Made by a program: the position numbers and the translations under genes. Of a DNA stretch of 64,000 nucleotides, positions 34,581 through 43,597 are shown one piece after another. The stretch comes from Geobacter sp. GTDB taxonomy: Bacteria > Desulfobacterota > Desulfuromonadia > Geobacterales > Geobacteraceae. Below the pieces are notes generated by a model. That model saw only the letters and a list, made by a program, of their open reading frames with translations. It was not told where the DNA came from and made no database searches. How positions within the stretch are numbered: position 1 is the stretch's first letter; every line of letters starts with the position of its first letter. The stretch covers positions 64,001 through 128,000 of the forward strand of contig JACOUQ010000017.1 of the NCBI GenBank assembly GCA_016177775.1, in the 5' to 3' direction.

Positions 34581-36185
34581 TCAACTGCTCCGTTGCAGCC
34601 GTTTCAGCCCTGCTCCGGCAAGGTCGGCCAGCCCTTCGAAGGTCTTCTGGTAGAGGCGCTTCACCGGCATCCGGTTGACCGTGATGACGCCGTCGACCCG
34701 TTCGAGACGCACCGGGTCTCCTCGCCGCAAGGCAGCCGCCTCATGGTAATGCTCGCCTCCGATGCCGAACAGGAACCGCCAGTTCCCCGCATCTGTGCGG
34801 CAGGAGACAATCATTACGGTATTCTGGGGTTCGCCGGTCTTGAAGTGGAAACGGGTGGTCTGGGCGACGAACGTCCCATCTACTGCGGAGACCTGCTCGA
34901 AGAGGGAATTCACGGTAACATGTTTAGGCTTGATCCTCCCCAGGGTCGGCAATCCCCAGGGCTTGTAAGGCTCGTTCGGCCGCTGGTCGTAATGGTTCGC
35001 CTCTTCGATCAGGATGACCACGTTGTTGTTTATAGGCCCGCCAATGGAGTGGGAAAGCCCGGCCTTGAAGCCGTTTTCGCGGATGAGCCGGTGGTTCTCC
35101 ACCACCTGGATCATTCCGGTCGCTCCGAGCGGGTGCCCGCGCCCCTTGAGCCCGCCGGTGAGGTTTGCGGGAAAGAGCCCGTCCGGGCCGGTCATGGTGT
35201 CGTCCAGCAGGGAGTCGAACAGCCGGTGCCTCGGCACTATCCCCAGGTCGACCATGTTGATCGGCCCGAAGCCGTTGAACGGGTCGTGCATGTTGACATG
35301 GAGCTTGCCGGCGAAATCCCGGATGTTCCTGATGCCGGCCATGCCGTAGGCCTCGGCTGCGGCAATCACCGTGGCGGGGAAGGAATGGAAATACCTGCGG
35401 TCGGCGATGGTGGGGATATCGGTGGCGCTCCCCACTCCGCCCACCAGCACGTCCTGTGGGCGGGAGGTGAGAATCACCGCGGCCATGCCGTCGGACATGG
35501 GACAGAAGTCATGGTACCGGAGCGGCCACCAGTATAGGTAGTTCTTGTTGGCCAGGATCTGGCGGTAGTACTCCTCGACCGGGATCTCGAAGTTCAGGTG
35601 GGCCAGGGGATTTGCCCCTGCAAAGCGGTGGGCGCGCTGGGTCAGAAGCGCCGAATAGGCGGTCCACTCCTCCTCGGACAGGCCCAGCCGCTCCATGAGC
35701 GCCCCCGCCACCAGGGCGCCGCATGCCGGCATGGTCAGGCCGAACTCCGCCTCATCCCTGTCGATTACCCCCGCCACGATCTTCGTCGCATCGGCGGTGG
35801 AGGCGTCGCTCATCTTCTGGATACCGATGGCCAGCACGTGATCGGAGCGGCCGGAGGCGATCTCCAGGTAAGCGTTCTCGAAGGCCGATGCCCCGGAAGA
35901 AGATGCGGTGTCGATCAGGACGGACTTGGCGCCGGAAATGCCGAGCACCCCCGCAATCTTCGCAGCGGTGTTGTCCACCCCGGAGAACGCCACCGGGTTC
36001 TGGCTCCCAACCACCACAGCCTCGATCTCCCTGCGCCGCACCGGGCTCCCGCTGAAGACCTCCCCAGCCTTTTCCGCCAGATCGAGAAAAGAGAGCTCCT
36101 CCAGCTCCCTGCCGCTATACCGGCCAACCCTGGGCATGTAAGATGCGGCGATGTACACCCTGCGGGGACGATAAATGGTCTGCAT
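34581..36185 (-). CDS. Thiolase-like protein with the nucleophile Cys replaced by Ser
   Basis: 534 aa: a thiolase fold of the SCP2/acetyl-CoA acetyltransferase type (VVVGSQNP, DTASSSGASAFENAYLEIASG, GGLKGRGHPLGATGM) plus a roughly 120-residue C-terminal extension (LGRIKPKHVTVNS onward) that could be an OB-fold-like acyl-CoA-binding domain. The loop that normally carries the reactive cysteine (A-C-A-S-G) reads A94-S95-S-S-G here, so a serine replaces it; the second active-site histidine (GHPLGATG) is kept. It may not be a classical thiolase. AAAGGAGG precedes the ATG. It stands alone between two terminators. Confidence 0.87.
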   Translation of the reverse strand: MQTIYRPRRVYIAASYMPRVGRYSGRELEELSFLDLAEKAGEVFSGSPVRRREIEAVVVGSQNPVAFSGVDNTAAKIAGVLGISGAKSVLIDTASSSGASAFENAYLEIASGRSDHVLAIGIQKMSDASTADATKIVAGVIDRDEAEFGLTMPACGALVAGALMERLGLSEEEWTAYSALLTQRAHRFAGANPLAHLNFEIPVEEYYRQILANKNYLYWWPLRYHDFCPMSDGMAAVILTSRPQDVLVGGVGSATDIPTIADRRYFHSFPATVIAAAEAYGMAGIRNIRDFAGKLHVNMHDPFNGFGPINMVDLGIVPRHRLFDSLLDDTMTGPDGLFPANLTGGLKGRGHPLGATGMIQVVENHRLIRENGFKAGLSHSIGGPINNNVVILIEEANHYDQRPNEPYKPWGLPTLGRIKPKHVTVNSLFEQVSAVDGTFVAQTTRFHFKTGEPQNTVMIVSCRTDAGNWRFLFGIGGEHYHEAAALRRGDPVRLERVDGVITVNRMPVKRLYQKTFEGLADLAGAGLKRLQRSS

Positions 36186-36246
36186 GGCCAGCCTCCTTTA
36201 TTCATGAGTATATCAGGGAATAGCGGAGCAGGAAGGAAGGCGGACG

Positions 36247-36285
36247 AAAAAAGCCCCGGCATGCATCCACATGCCAGGGCTTTTC
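36247..36285 (-). terminator. Terminator after the lipoprotein at 36313
   Basis: Minus strand hairpin AAGCCCTGGCATG...CATGCCGGGGCTT followed by a T-run (TTTTTTC). One mismatch within the stem. Confidence 0.8.
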
Positions 36286-36312
36286 AGCTGCTTTCCTCCG
36301 CCATTGGAAAGG

Positions 36313-37101
36313 TCACCGTTTCTGCAGCGTCACCATGTCGGAGAAAAGACGGGAATAGACGCTTGATAAGGGCATGGTACGGAACAGCAAGTCCTTTTCC
36401 TTCCGCTCTAAACCCCGCCTGATCCCGGCGACGGTCTTGTACTTGATGTCCACTTTGTCGCTCAGGTTGGCGTCGGCCTCGTCAAAATCGGGGTATTGCA
36501 GCTCGTAGAGCGGCGGGAGCGACAAGAGCCGCTGCCGGAAATTGGGGTACTCCCAAAGAGTGCTTTCGCTGCCGTCCAGTATCACGGCGGTCATGATCAG
36601 GTCGTCGTAATTTGCCTCCAGCTTGGAGGTCAGATTGCTGGAGAACTTCGTGTCGCGCCGGGTTATCCCGCTCACCACCACCAGCATGAGGGCGTCCATA
36701 CCGTTTTTTGCCAGATAGTCGCGGACCTCCTGCTCCTTGAAGAAGTACTTGTTGTACTGGATTCCCGCATCATCACGCTTCTCCCTGCGGGAGAAGACCT
36801 TCGGGAAGAGTTGGTCGGGCTCGTCATCCAGGAATCTTACGGAAAAATAGCCGCAATCCTTGCGCAGCATGGCGGCCAGCTCGCGCTCGTTCTTGCGGTT
36901 GTATTCCTTGACCAGGGCGACCAGCGCATCCTTTTCCGGGTGAAGTATCTGGGAATCGGCGTCCATAAAGATCGGCGCCACCCCCAACACCTTCACCTTC
37001 TTGTTCACCGTTTCATTGGGAACGTTGAAATAGTTGTGGGCGCATCCGACCGTGGTGAGGAGCAGCGCAAAAAGTGGAACGAATCGCAAGATCCTGAACA
37101 T
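36313..37101 (-). CDS. Lipoprotein of unknown function
   Basis: 262 aa. A lipoprotein signal (MFRILRFVPLFALLLTTVGC, lipobox TVGC at C20), then a soluble domain with VNKKVKVLGVAPIFMDADS and alternating alpha/beta segments. No family was recognised. Expected to be anchored to the inner or outer membrane facing the periplasm. It lies 90 bp downstream of the MFS transporter, and a terminator follows. Confidence 0.82.
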   Translation of the reverse strand: MFRILRFVPLFALLLTTVGCAHNYFNVPNETVNKKVKVLGVAPIFMDADSQILHPEKDALVALVKEYNRKNERELAAMLRKDCGYFSVRFLDDEPDQLFPKVFSRREKRDDAGIQYNKYFFKEQEVRDYLAKNGMDALMLVVVSGITRRDTKFSSNLTSKLEANYDDLIMTAVILDGSESTLWEYPNFRQRLLSLPPLYELQYPDFDEADANLSDKVDIKYKTVAGIRRGLERKEKDLLFRTMPLSSVYSRLFSDMVTLQKR

Positions 37102-37191
37102 CTGTGGGCCTCCTGTATGCAGTAAATGTCACGGGGAAACAAGGGCGTTTGCCGCACTTATAGCAGAATCGGCTGGATTTGACCAGCCCTT

Positions 37192-38424
37192 TCAATGTGC
37201 AACGGGATTCCGTTCCCTGAAAAAAGCAAAAAGAAGGAGCGACAGGGCAAGACCGCAGACCGGGATGAGGAAAGCACCGTGGTAGGCATGGGGTGGATAG
37301 CCTGCGGGGCCCTTGGGATAGAGTTCGATCAGCCGCCCCATCACCTGCTGCATCACAGCTGCCCCAAGAAGTATGAAGAAGTTGACCGCCGTCAGGGCCG
37401 TGCCGATGATCCGGTGCGGGAAGGTTTCGCGGATCAGGGGATAGATGGCGACCCCGGAGGATACGGCTATCCCCATGAGAAAGAAGCAGGGGAAAAGGAG
37501 CGGCCTGGGGAGAAGCTCGGCAGGCCCCAAAAACATGGACATGAAACCGAGCATCGCAATCTGGCCCGTCAGAAGGGTCTTTTTCCGGGAACGGAAGAGC
37601 GTATCGGAGACCTTCCCCACGAAGATGCAGCCGACCAGGAACCCGGCCGATGTGGCGAGGAGGCAGTTGCCTGCCTGACTGCGGGAAAGCCCCAGAACCT
37701 CCATCAGATACGGGCCTCCCCAAAGCCCCTGCACCGCCATGTAGTTGGCGTACCAGAAGAACGCAAAGCAGGAGATCAGCCAGTAGGAAGGATTGCCGAA
37801 TATCTCGACAATCCCGGAGATGGGGGACGAGGCCTCCGCCGCCGGCTCATCCCCGCCGGCCTCCACGGCGGGATGCTCCTGGACGACATAGAGGACAAGC
37901 AGGAGGCAGAGAATCTGAACAACGCCTACAGCAATAAAACTGCTCCGCCAGCCGAAACCGTCGATGGCCAGGGCAAGGGGGGTCGTGGCTGTGATATTGC
38001 CGATGTTCCCCACGGCGATGATGAAGCCGGAAACCCGCCCGAACTCCTGCCTGTCGAACCAATGGGTGAATATCTTGAGGCTGCTCATCAGCACGCTGGC
38101 CGAGCCGGCGCCAATCAGGACGCGGCCGGCCATTGCCGAGAAAAATGAGGAGGAGAGCGAAAACAGCGCCACGCCGAGAACGGTGATGACGCCGGTGAGG
38201 AGCACCACCCTCTTCCCGCCGAAACGGTCCAACAGGGGACCTAGGGGGAGCTGGGTAAAGGCGAAGGCGTAAAAGAAAACACCGGAGAGGATGCCGAGCC
38301 GGGCGGCGGTGAGGTGCAGCTCGACCGCCAGGTCCTTGGCCATGACAGCCATGGAAACGCGGTAAAAATAGGCAAGGACATACATGAGCGCCATTACGGC
38401 GAATATTTGCCAGCGTTTGGTCAT
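37192..38424 (-). CDS. MFS transporter
   Basis: 410 aa, about 12 membrane helices. MFS motif A is visible between helices 2 and 3 (GPLLDRFGGKRVVL), with matching loops in the second half (GKVSDTLFRSRKKTLL). It resembles the phosphate/organophosphate antiporter or metabolite transporter groups, without a predictable substrate. VapC is encoded 17 bp upstream on the same strand. Confidence 0.9.
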   Translation of the reverse strand: MTKRWQIFAVMALMYVLAYFYRVSMAVMAKDLAVELHLTAARLGILSGVFFYAFAFTQLPLGPLLDRFGGKRVVLLTGVITVLGVALFSLSSSFFSAMAGRVLIGAGSASVLMSSLKIFTHWFDRQEFGRVSGFIIAVGNIGNITATTPLALAIDGFGWRSSFIAVGVVQILCLLLVLYVVQEHPAVEAGGDEPAAEASSPISGIVEIFGNPSYWLISCFAFFWYANYMAVQGLWGGPYLMEVLGLSRSQAGNCLLATSAGFLVGCIFVGKVSDTLFRSRKKTLLTGQIAMLGFMSMFLGPAELLPRPLLFPCFFLMGIAVSSGVAIYPLIRETFPHRIIGTALTAVNFFILLGAAVMQQVMGRLIELYPKGPAGYPPHAYHGAFLIPVCGLALSLLLFAFFRERNPVAH

Positions 38425-38441
38425 GGGCGGGTTAAGGGGGC

Positions 38442-38834
38442 TCAGCCTGTAACCATCCGAACTCCCGGCACCATTTCGAAGTGCTTGTCGACGGTGAGAA
38501 TGGCCAGGTTGTTCTCCTGGGCCAGAAGAGCGACGATAACGTCGGAGAAGGGGATGGTCACCCCTTTCTTGCGCAAGGCGCCGGAGAGCCTGCCAGCCTT
38601 TATCCAGAGGGATTCCGTCATTTCCAGATAATCAACCGCATGCAGCGCGTCGATCAGCGCCTTTTCCTCCTTTTCGGATTTTACCCCCTGAACCAGTTCA
38701 TATTTAATGACCCCGCAGGCATATACCCTTCCCTCCAGCAGGGAATGCTTGAGGGCAACCGCCAGCGGAGTCTGCCGGTTATTGAAAAAATCAATCCAGG
38801 CGCAGGTGTCGGGAAGGAATCCGTCAGTTCTCAC
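38442..38834 (-). CDS. VapC-type PIN-domain toxin
   Basis: 130 aa. The PIN nuclease acidic residues are present: LPDTCAWIDFF (first D), KYELVQG (E), and IPFSDVIVALLA, LAILTVDKHFE (C-terminal Ds). VapC proteins are RNases, often cleaving tRNA. Its start overlaps the end of the upstream antitoxin gene by 11 bp. Confidence 0.92.
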   Translation of the reverse strand: MRTDGFLPDTCAWIDFFNNRQTPLAVALKHSLLEGRVYACGVIKYELVQGVKSEKEEKALIDALHAVDYLEMTESLWIKAGRLSGALRKKGVTIPFSDVIVALLAQENNLAILTVDKHFEMVPGVRMVTG

Positions 38835-39057
38835 CGTATCGCTCCAGTTCTTCGGCCGCCTTTAACTCTTCGGTCTCGGCCTTTTCCCAGTCATAATCGA
38901 TCCGGATCTTTCCCTGAAGCGCCAGAAGCTGCTCCATCTTTTTCTGCTTCACATAGGACTCCATAACAGTGATGATTGCCCTGGTCTTCGACTTTTCGCC
39001 CGATATTGCCTGCACCTCACGGATCAGATCATCCGGTATGTTCAATGTCGCACGCAT
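38824..39057 (-). CDS. VapB-type antitoxin
   Basis: 77 aa from MRATLNIPDDLIREVQ; GGAGG eight bases upstream of ATG 39057. The N-terminus RATLNIPDDLIREVQAISGEKSKTRAI is a ribbon-helix-helix DNA-binding domain of the VapB type, with an acidic C-terminal tail (YDWEKAETEELKAAEELERYGEN) for toxin binding. Confidence 0.9.
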   Translation of the reverse strand: MRATLNIPDDLIREVQAISGEKSKTRAIITVMESYVKQKKMEQLLALQGKIRIDYDWEKAETEELKAAEELERYGEN

Positions 39058-39144
39058 AAAACGCACCTCCTTCATATGCGTTCATTGTGAGCTATTCCAT
39101 GCATCGTGTCAATATGCAGAATCAATCTGTTATTTCGACTGCAT

Positions 39145-39180
39145 CTGCAAAAAAGGCGAAGTCCGAAAACTTCGCCTTTA
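39145..39180 (-). terminator. Terminator after pgeF
   Basis: An 11-bp stem, AAAGGCGAAGT with ACTTCGCCTTT, a 6-nt loop and a run of T on the minus strand. Confidence 0.85.
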
Positions 39181-39184
39181 GCCA

Positions 39185-39985
39185 TTACGGCTTCAGCATG
39201 ATGAACCCCATTTGCCGCCCGGTCTCCCCTTTTTCCCGGCGATAGGAGAAGTAGAGGTTCTTTTCGCAGGAGACGCACGCGTCGGCGGTCTCGATATTTT
39301 TCTCCGAAAGCCCCGACTCCAGAAGCTGAACCTTGTTGGCCAGGGAAAGGTCGAGCCCCCATTTTCCCTCTCCGCGCTCCACCGCGAAGGCATCGAAGCC
39401 GAGGGCGTTTCGCTTGAACTCGTCCATCACCGGCGCGTCCACCTCGTAGCAGCAAGGGCCGATGGCCGGGCCGATAGCCGCCAGGATGTCAGCGGGATTG
39501 CTGCCGAACATATCCCGCATCGCGTCGACCCCCTTGCGGCAGATGCGGCCGGCGGTCCCTTTCCATCCGGCGTGCAGGACCGCTGCCACCCTGTTTTTCG
39601 GGTCGAGAAGGAGCACCGGCACGCAGTCGGCCACGGTGATCCCGATCATCACCCCAGGCTGGTTGGTGACGATGCCGTCGCATTCGAGCTTGAGGAAATG
39701 GGAGTAATCCGGATTCGGCGAGTCGATGGCCAGGAGATCAACCCCGTGCACCTGTTTCACCGTAACGAGATTTTCAACGCTGCCGCCGAAGGCGCGCGCC
39801 AGGATGCTCCGGTTACCCTCCACGCTGTGGGGGGCATCGAGGGTATTGATGCCAAGGTTGAGTGAGTTGAACGGAGGACGCGAAACCCCCTCGTGGCGGG
39901 TGGTGAAGCCATGGGCCGATATTTCCGCTCGGTCAAACAGCTTTGGCGAAAGGTGCTGGACCTTGGCGGTGCGTTTCATTTCCAT
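39185..39985 (-). CDS. pgeF: PgeF/YfiH-family purine nucleoside phosphorylase / peptidoglycan editing factor
   Basis: 266 aa. DUF152 (multicopper polyphenol oxidase-like) fold with the metal-binding signature: KQVHGVDLL, TVADCVPVLLLD, VLHAGWKGTAGRI, and GPAIGPCCYEV. These bind zinc through the H, C and H residues. E. coli YfiH acts as a peptidoglycan editing factor; homologues have nucleoside phosphorylase activity. AAGGAG six bases before the ATG at 39985. It precedes a run of heptamer repeats and follows rluD. Confidence 0.92.
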   Translation of the reverse strand: MEMKRTAKVQHLSPKLFDRAEISAHGFTTRHEGVSRPPFNSLNLGINTLDAPHSVEGNRSILARAFGGSVENLVTVKQVHGVDLLAIDSPNPDYSHFLKLECDGIVTNQPGVMIGITVADCVPVLLLDPKNRVAAVLHAGWKGTAGRICRKGVDAMRDMFGSNPADILAAIGPAIGPCCYEVDAPVMDEFKRNALGFDAFAVERGEGKWGLDLSLANKVQLLESGLSEKNIETADACVSCEKNLYFSYRREKGETGRQMGFIMLKP

Positions 39986-40005
39986 CTTATAACTCCTTTA
40001 CTTCG

Positions 40006-40047
40006 GTGAGTCGTGAGTCGTGAATTGTGAATAGTGAAAGGTGAATG
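40006..40047. repeat. Six tandem GTGANNN heptamers between pgeF and rluD
   Basis: The units GTGAGTC, GTGAGTC, GTGAATT, GTGAATA, GTGAAAG and GTGAATG follow one another without gaps. Similar GTGA-rich text occurs at 9914-10030. Confidence 0.75.
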
Positions 40048-40054
40048 GCGAAAT

Positions 40055-41041
40055 CTAGTCCTTCAGGCCCGCAAGGGCACTAGTCCCCAATCCCTGCCGC
40101 TCAAGGTACTCGATTATCCGCCCCATATCCTCCGGGATGTCGGCATCAAACTCCAGGTACTGGCCGGTGGAGGGATGGATGAAGCCGAGGGTCCTGGCGT
40201 GCAGGGCCTGGCGCCCCAGCTCCTTCAGCATACTGCGCAGGACAGGGTCCTGGACATTGGCCAGCCGCCCGCTGCCGCCGTAGACCTCGTCTCCCACCAG
40301 GGGATGTCCCGCCTCGGAGAGATGGACCCTGATCTGGTGGGTGCGGCCGGTCTCCAGCCGGAGCTGCATGAGGGTTATGCCGGGGTAGCGTGCCTGGACC
40401 CGCCAGTGGGTCACCGCGTGCTTGCCCCGGCGGGCTTTGCCGGACATCCGCTTCCGGTCCACCGGGTGCCGGCCGATGGCCGCGTCGATCTTTCCCTTGT
40501 CGACCTTGGGGGAGCCGAACACCAGGGCAACATAGACCCGCTTGATGGTGTGCTCCTTGAACTGGTGGGAGAGGGAGTTGTGGGCCGCGTCGCTCTTCGC
40601 CACCACGAGGATGCCGGAGGTGTCCTTGTCGATCCGGTGGACGATGCCGGGACGGAGCTCGCCGCCGATGCCGGAGAGGTCCCGGCAATGGCCGAGCAGG
40701 GCGTTGACCAGGGTCCCGTCCGGATTCCCCGCCGCCGGATGGACCACCATTCCCGCCGGCTTGTTTACCACCACCACGTCACGGTCCTCGTAGAGGATAT
40801 CGAGTGGGATCTCCTCCGGTTGCGGTTCCGCGGGGGCAGGGGGTGGTATTTCAACGGCAATGCTCTCGCCCCCCTTCAGCTTCAGGGATGGCTTTGCCGT
40901 CGCGCCATTCACGATTACATGCCCATCTTCAATCAGGCGCTGCGACGCGGAACGGGTAAGCCCATCCACCGAGCGGGCAACAAAAGCGTCGAGGCGCTCC
41001 GATTCTGCATCAGCAGGGAATGTCAATTCTGTCCTATCCAC
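40055..41041 (-). CDS. rluD: Ribosomal large subunit pseudouridine synthase (RluD-like)
   Basis: 328 aa. An N-terminal S4 RNA-binding domain (ERLDAFVARSVDGLTRSASQRLIEDGHVIVNG), then the RluA/RluD catalytic domain with the aspartate in HRIDKDTSG (residue about 139), and the conserved GRTHQIRVHL. It makes pseudouridines in 23S rRNA (helix 69 for RluD). Ends close to pgeF, on the same strand. Confidence 0.95.
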   Translation of the reverse strand: MDRTELTFPADAESERLDAFVARSVDGLTRSASQRLIEDGHVIVNGATAKPSLKLKGGESIAVEIPPPAPAEPQPEEIPLDILYEDRDVVVVNKPAGMVVHPAAGNPDGTLVNALLGHCRDLSGIGGELRPGIVHRIDKDTSGILVVAKSDAAHNSLSHQFKEHTIKRVYVALVFGSPKVDKGKIDAAIGRHPVDRKRMSGKARRGKHAVTHWRVQARYPGITLMQLRLETGRTHQIRVHLSEAGHPLVGDEVYGGSGRLANVQDPVLRSMLKELGRQALHARTLGFIHPSTGQYLEFDADIPEDMGRIIEYLERQGLGTSALAGLKD

Positions 41042-41060
41042 ATCGCCCCCCGTAAAATCT

Positions 41061-41087
41061 GAAGGCGCGATCGGAAACCGCGCCTTC
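41061..41087 (-). terminator. Hairpin before rluD
   Basis: A 9-bp stem, GAAGGCGCG with CGCGCCTTC, and a short T-run on the minus strand (GATTTTAC). A modest terminator for the upstream small gene. Confidence 0.5.
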
Positions 41088-41116
41088 GGAAAAGTGCCAT
41101 CCTGAGGAGAAGACCA

Positions 41117-41380
41117 TCACCAGATGTCCGACTCGATCTTCCCTGCCCGCTTAATCAGCACATCGACCACCGCCAGCTCATAGATGTTGCTCATCGCGAG
41201 TTCCGGAGCCACGCGCGAGCGGAAATGCTGGCGCCCCTCCTCCAGCTCGTCGGCCAGAGTCTCGAAGATGGTGTCGTTGACTATCCCGGCCTCGACCTTC
41301 TCCCGGTTGTAAAGTGCGATGTCGGAAAGAATTGCCCGGGCAAGGCGCCTGGCGTGGTCTGAATTGTCGATCAGGTTCAT
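41117..41380 (-). CDS. Small conserved-looking protein, unknown function
   Basis: 87 aa, helical and mostly polar (MNLIDNSDHARRLARAILSD, then FRSRVAPELAMSNIYELAVVDVLIKRAGK). Resembles short Geobacter hypothetical proteins; no domain recognised. It starts 10 bp after the HtrA protease gene ends, so it is in its operon. Confidence 0.7.
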   Translation of the reverse strand: MNLIDNSDHARRLARAILSDIALYNREKVEAGIVNDTIFETLADELEEGRQHFRSRVAPELAMSNIYELAVVDVLIKRAGKIESDIW

Positions 41381-41390
41381 GTATTCCCCG

Positions 41391-42827
41391 TTATTTAATT
41401 CGGAATGCGAAATAGATGCTGGCGCCGCCGCGCCTTACCAGGAAGGCGACGCTGCCGCGCTGCCCGGCCTCCTTCATCTGCCTGGCGAATTCGTCCAGGT
41501 TGGAAACCTTGCGCTGGTTGACGGAAACGATGATGTCACCCCGCTGAATTCCTCCGTCACCGGCGATACTCCCCTCTTCCACGTCGCGGACCATGACCCC
41601 TGAAACCCCGCGTTTGCGGAGGTCCGCCGGAAGCTCATCCACCGACAGTCCTACCCATGAGGTGTCGGCAGGCGCGCCCCCCTGCTCCGCAGGACGGGGC
41701 TTGCGGGCCGCGGCGCTTTCGGCGCTCCCGACCGTAACTGTCAAAGGAAGCTCCTTGCCATCGCGGAAGACCACCACCTCAATCTTCTTGCCGGCCGTCA
41801 CATCCGCCACCAGGCGCTGCAGATGCCGCACATCCCTGACCTCGGCACCGTCGAAGCGCAGGATTATGTCCCCCTGCCGGATACCCGCCTGGGCCGCCCC
41901 GCCGCCGGCTATCACCTCGCTCACCAAAGCGCCGCGCGGCTTTTTCTGGCCAAAGGATTGGGCGATATCCGGGGTCACCTGCTGGATGGAGACGCCGAGC
42001 CACCCCCGGTTGACCTGCCCCTTGCCGACCAACTGGGAGACAACCTTCTTGGCCATGTTGATCGGGATGGCGAAGCCTATCCCCTGCCCTGCAGCGACTA
42101 CGGCGGTATTTATGCCGATCACCTCGCCATGAACGTTCAGAAGGGGCCCCCCGGAATTGCCGGGGTTGATGGAGGCGTCGGTCTGGATGAAGTCCTCGTA
42201 GGTCTCGATCCCCATGTTGGAGCGGCCCGTCGCCGAAACAACGCCGACCGTGAAGGTCCGGTCGAGGCCGAAAGGGTTGCCGATGGCAATGGCCCACTGC
42301 CCGACTTCCAGCTTGTCCGAGTCTCCCATCACCGCGAACGGCAGATCCTCTTTGGCGTTGATCTTGATGACGGCGATGTCGGTCTTGGCATCGGTCCCCA
42401 CCACTTTCCCCTCGTAGACATCCTCGTTGGAGAGCTTTACCTTGATGGTTTCCGCGTCGCGAACCACATGCTCATTGGTGATGATGTACCCCTGCCGGTT
42501 GATGATGAAGCCGGAGCCGAGACTCTGGTCGCGGCGGTACTGAGGGGAGCCGAAGAAATCCTCGGAAAACGGGGAGAACTCGAAGAAGGGGCGAACCATC
42601 TTCTTCTTGCTGATGGTTGATATATTGACTACCGAGGGGGTGACGGTTTTGGCCAGGGCCGTGAACGCCTGCTGGGTGGCAAGGGCGTCCTTGGGCACCT
42701 CCTTCACGGGTGCTTCGGCCATTCCCTTGCGGGAGGATTCGTAAAAGACCGCCTCCTCCTTTTTCTTGCAGGCAGTTACTGCCGCGAGTATATAAATGAG
42801 AAAAAAAGGAAGCCAGATTCTGCGCAT
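41391..42827 (-). CDS. HtrA/DegP-family serine protease with a lipid anchor
   Basis: 478 aa. A lipoprotein signal (MRRIWLPFFLIYILAAVTAC, lipobox VTAC at C20), a trypsin-like domain with the triad H (ITNEHVV), D (KTDIAVI) and S (GNSGGP), then two PDZ domains (RGALVSEVIAGGGAAQAGI and SWVGLSVDELP...DGGIQRGDI). A membrane-attached periplasmic quality-control protease. The start at 42827 is chosen for the lipoprotein signal; the frame runs 25 codons further upstream. Confidence 0.92.
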   Translation of the reverse strand: MRRIWLPFFLIYILAAVTACKKKEEAVFYESSRKGMAEAPVKEVPKDALATQQAFTALAKTVTPSVVNISTISKKKMVRPFFEFSPFSEDFFGSPQYRRDQSLGSGFIINRQGYIITNEHVVRDAETIKVKLSNEDVYEGKVVGTDAKTDIAVIKINAKEDLPFAVMGDSDKLEVGQWAIAIGNPFGLDRTFTVGVVSATGRSNMGIETYEDFIQTDASINPGNSGGPLLNVHGEVIGINTAVVAAGQGIGFAIPINMAKKVVSQLVGKGQVNRGWLGVSIQQVTPDIAQSFGQKKPRGALVSEVIAGGGAAQAGIRQGDIILRFDGAEVRDVRHLQRLVADVTAGKKIEVVVFRDGKELPLTVTVGSAESAAARKPRPAEQGGAPADTSWVGLSVDELPADLRKRGVSGVMVRDVEEGSIAGDGGIQRGDIIVSVNQRKVSNLDEFARQMKEAGQRGSVAFLVRRGGASIYFAFRIK

Positions 42828-42950
42828 GATTACAACAATTTCTCCTACGGCGAATGATTTCAAAGCATTGCATAGGTTAGCCAAAATATGGAGGAATGTC
42901 AATCGATGAGCGTTCCCTCCACAACTACCCCGTCAGGCGGAAGCTTTTGC

Positions 42951-42979
42951 TTGACGTGAAGCGGCGTTTTGCATATAAA
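42951..42979 (+). promoter_or_regulatory. Sigma-70 promoter for the XRE-cupin regulator
   Basis: TTGACG (42951-42956), 17-bp spacer, TATAAA (42974-42979), 28 bp before the start codon at 43007. Confidence 0.75.
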
Positions 42980-43006
42980 AAATCATCATTTCGGGGAGTT
43001 GAGCCA

Positions 43007-43597
43007 ATGGAAGACATCAAATCAGCAATAAAGGATCTGGCCCTGGGCGAAAAGGTCCGGAAACTGCGCCGGGAGCGGCGCCTCACGCTCCAGGAACTGG
43101 CCGAGTTGACCGGCCTCTCCAAGCCGCTCCTCTCCCAGATCGAAAACGGACTGGTGGTCCCCCCGATCTCAACACTGCTCAAGATCTCCAAGGGGCTGAA
43201 GGTCGGTATCCACTATTTCTTCGAGGACGAAGGGGCCAAGCAGAAACTGGTCATCGCCAGGGCCGAAGAGGAGAGCTGGAGCCGCCGCCGGGCGAAAAGC
43301 GACGCCGTCGAGGGTTATTGCTATCGCTCGCTGGCGCAGGGTTTGCGCAACAAGCACATGGAGCCGTTTCTCGTGGAATTCGAGCTGCGGGAATGGGACG
43401 ACAGCCGTTTCTACCGGCACGAGGGGGAGGAGTTCATCTACCTGCTGGAAGGAGAGCTGGAATTCCACTTCGGCGAGGAGGTCCACCGGCTGCGCCCCGG
43501 CGACAGCATATACTACGATTCGTCCGAGGCGCACGGCTATGTGTCGGTGGGGGACAAAAAGGCCAGAGCCGTGGCGGTGCTGTTTTCAAAGGATTAA
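43007..43597 (+). CDS. XRE-family regulator with cupin domain
   Basis: 196 aa from MEDIKSAIKDL. An XRE helix-turn-helix (residues about 17-71: VRKLRRERRLTLQELAELTGLSKPLLSQIENG) and a C-terminal cupin (RHEGEEFIYLLEGELEFHFG...LRPGDSIYYDSSEAHGYVSVG). Such regulators sense small molecules through the cupin. The start at 43007 is set 28 bp after a good promoter. Ends 4 bp inside the convergent PilZ gene. Confidence 0.9.
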   Translation: MEDIKSAIKDLALGEKVRKLRRERRLTLQELAELTGLSKPLLSQIENGLVVPPISTLLKISKGLKVGIHYFFEDEGAKQKLVIARAEEESWSRRRAKSDAVEGYCYRSLAQGLRNKHMEPFLVEFELREWDDSRFYRHEGEEFIYLLEGELEFHFGEEVHRLRPGDSIYYDSSEAHGYVSVGDKKARAVAVLFSKD

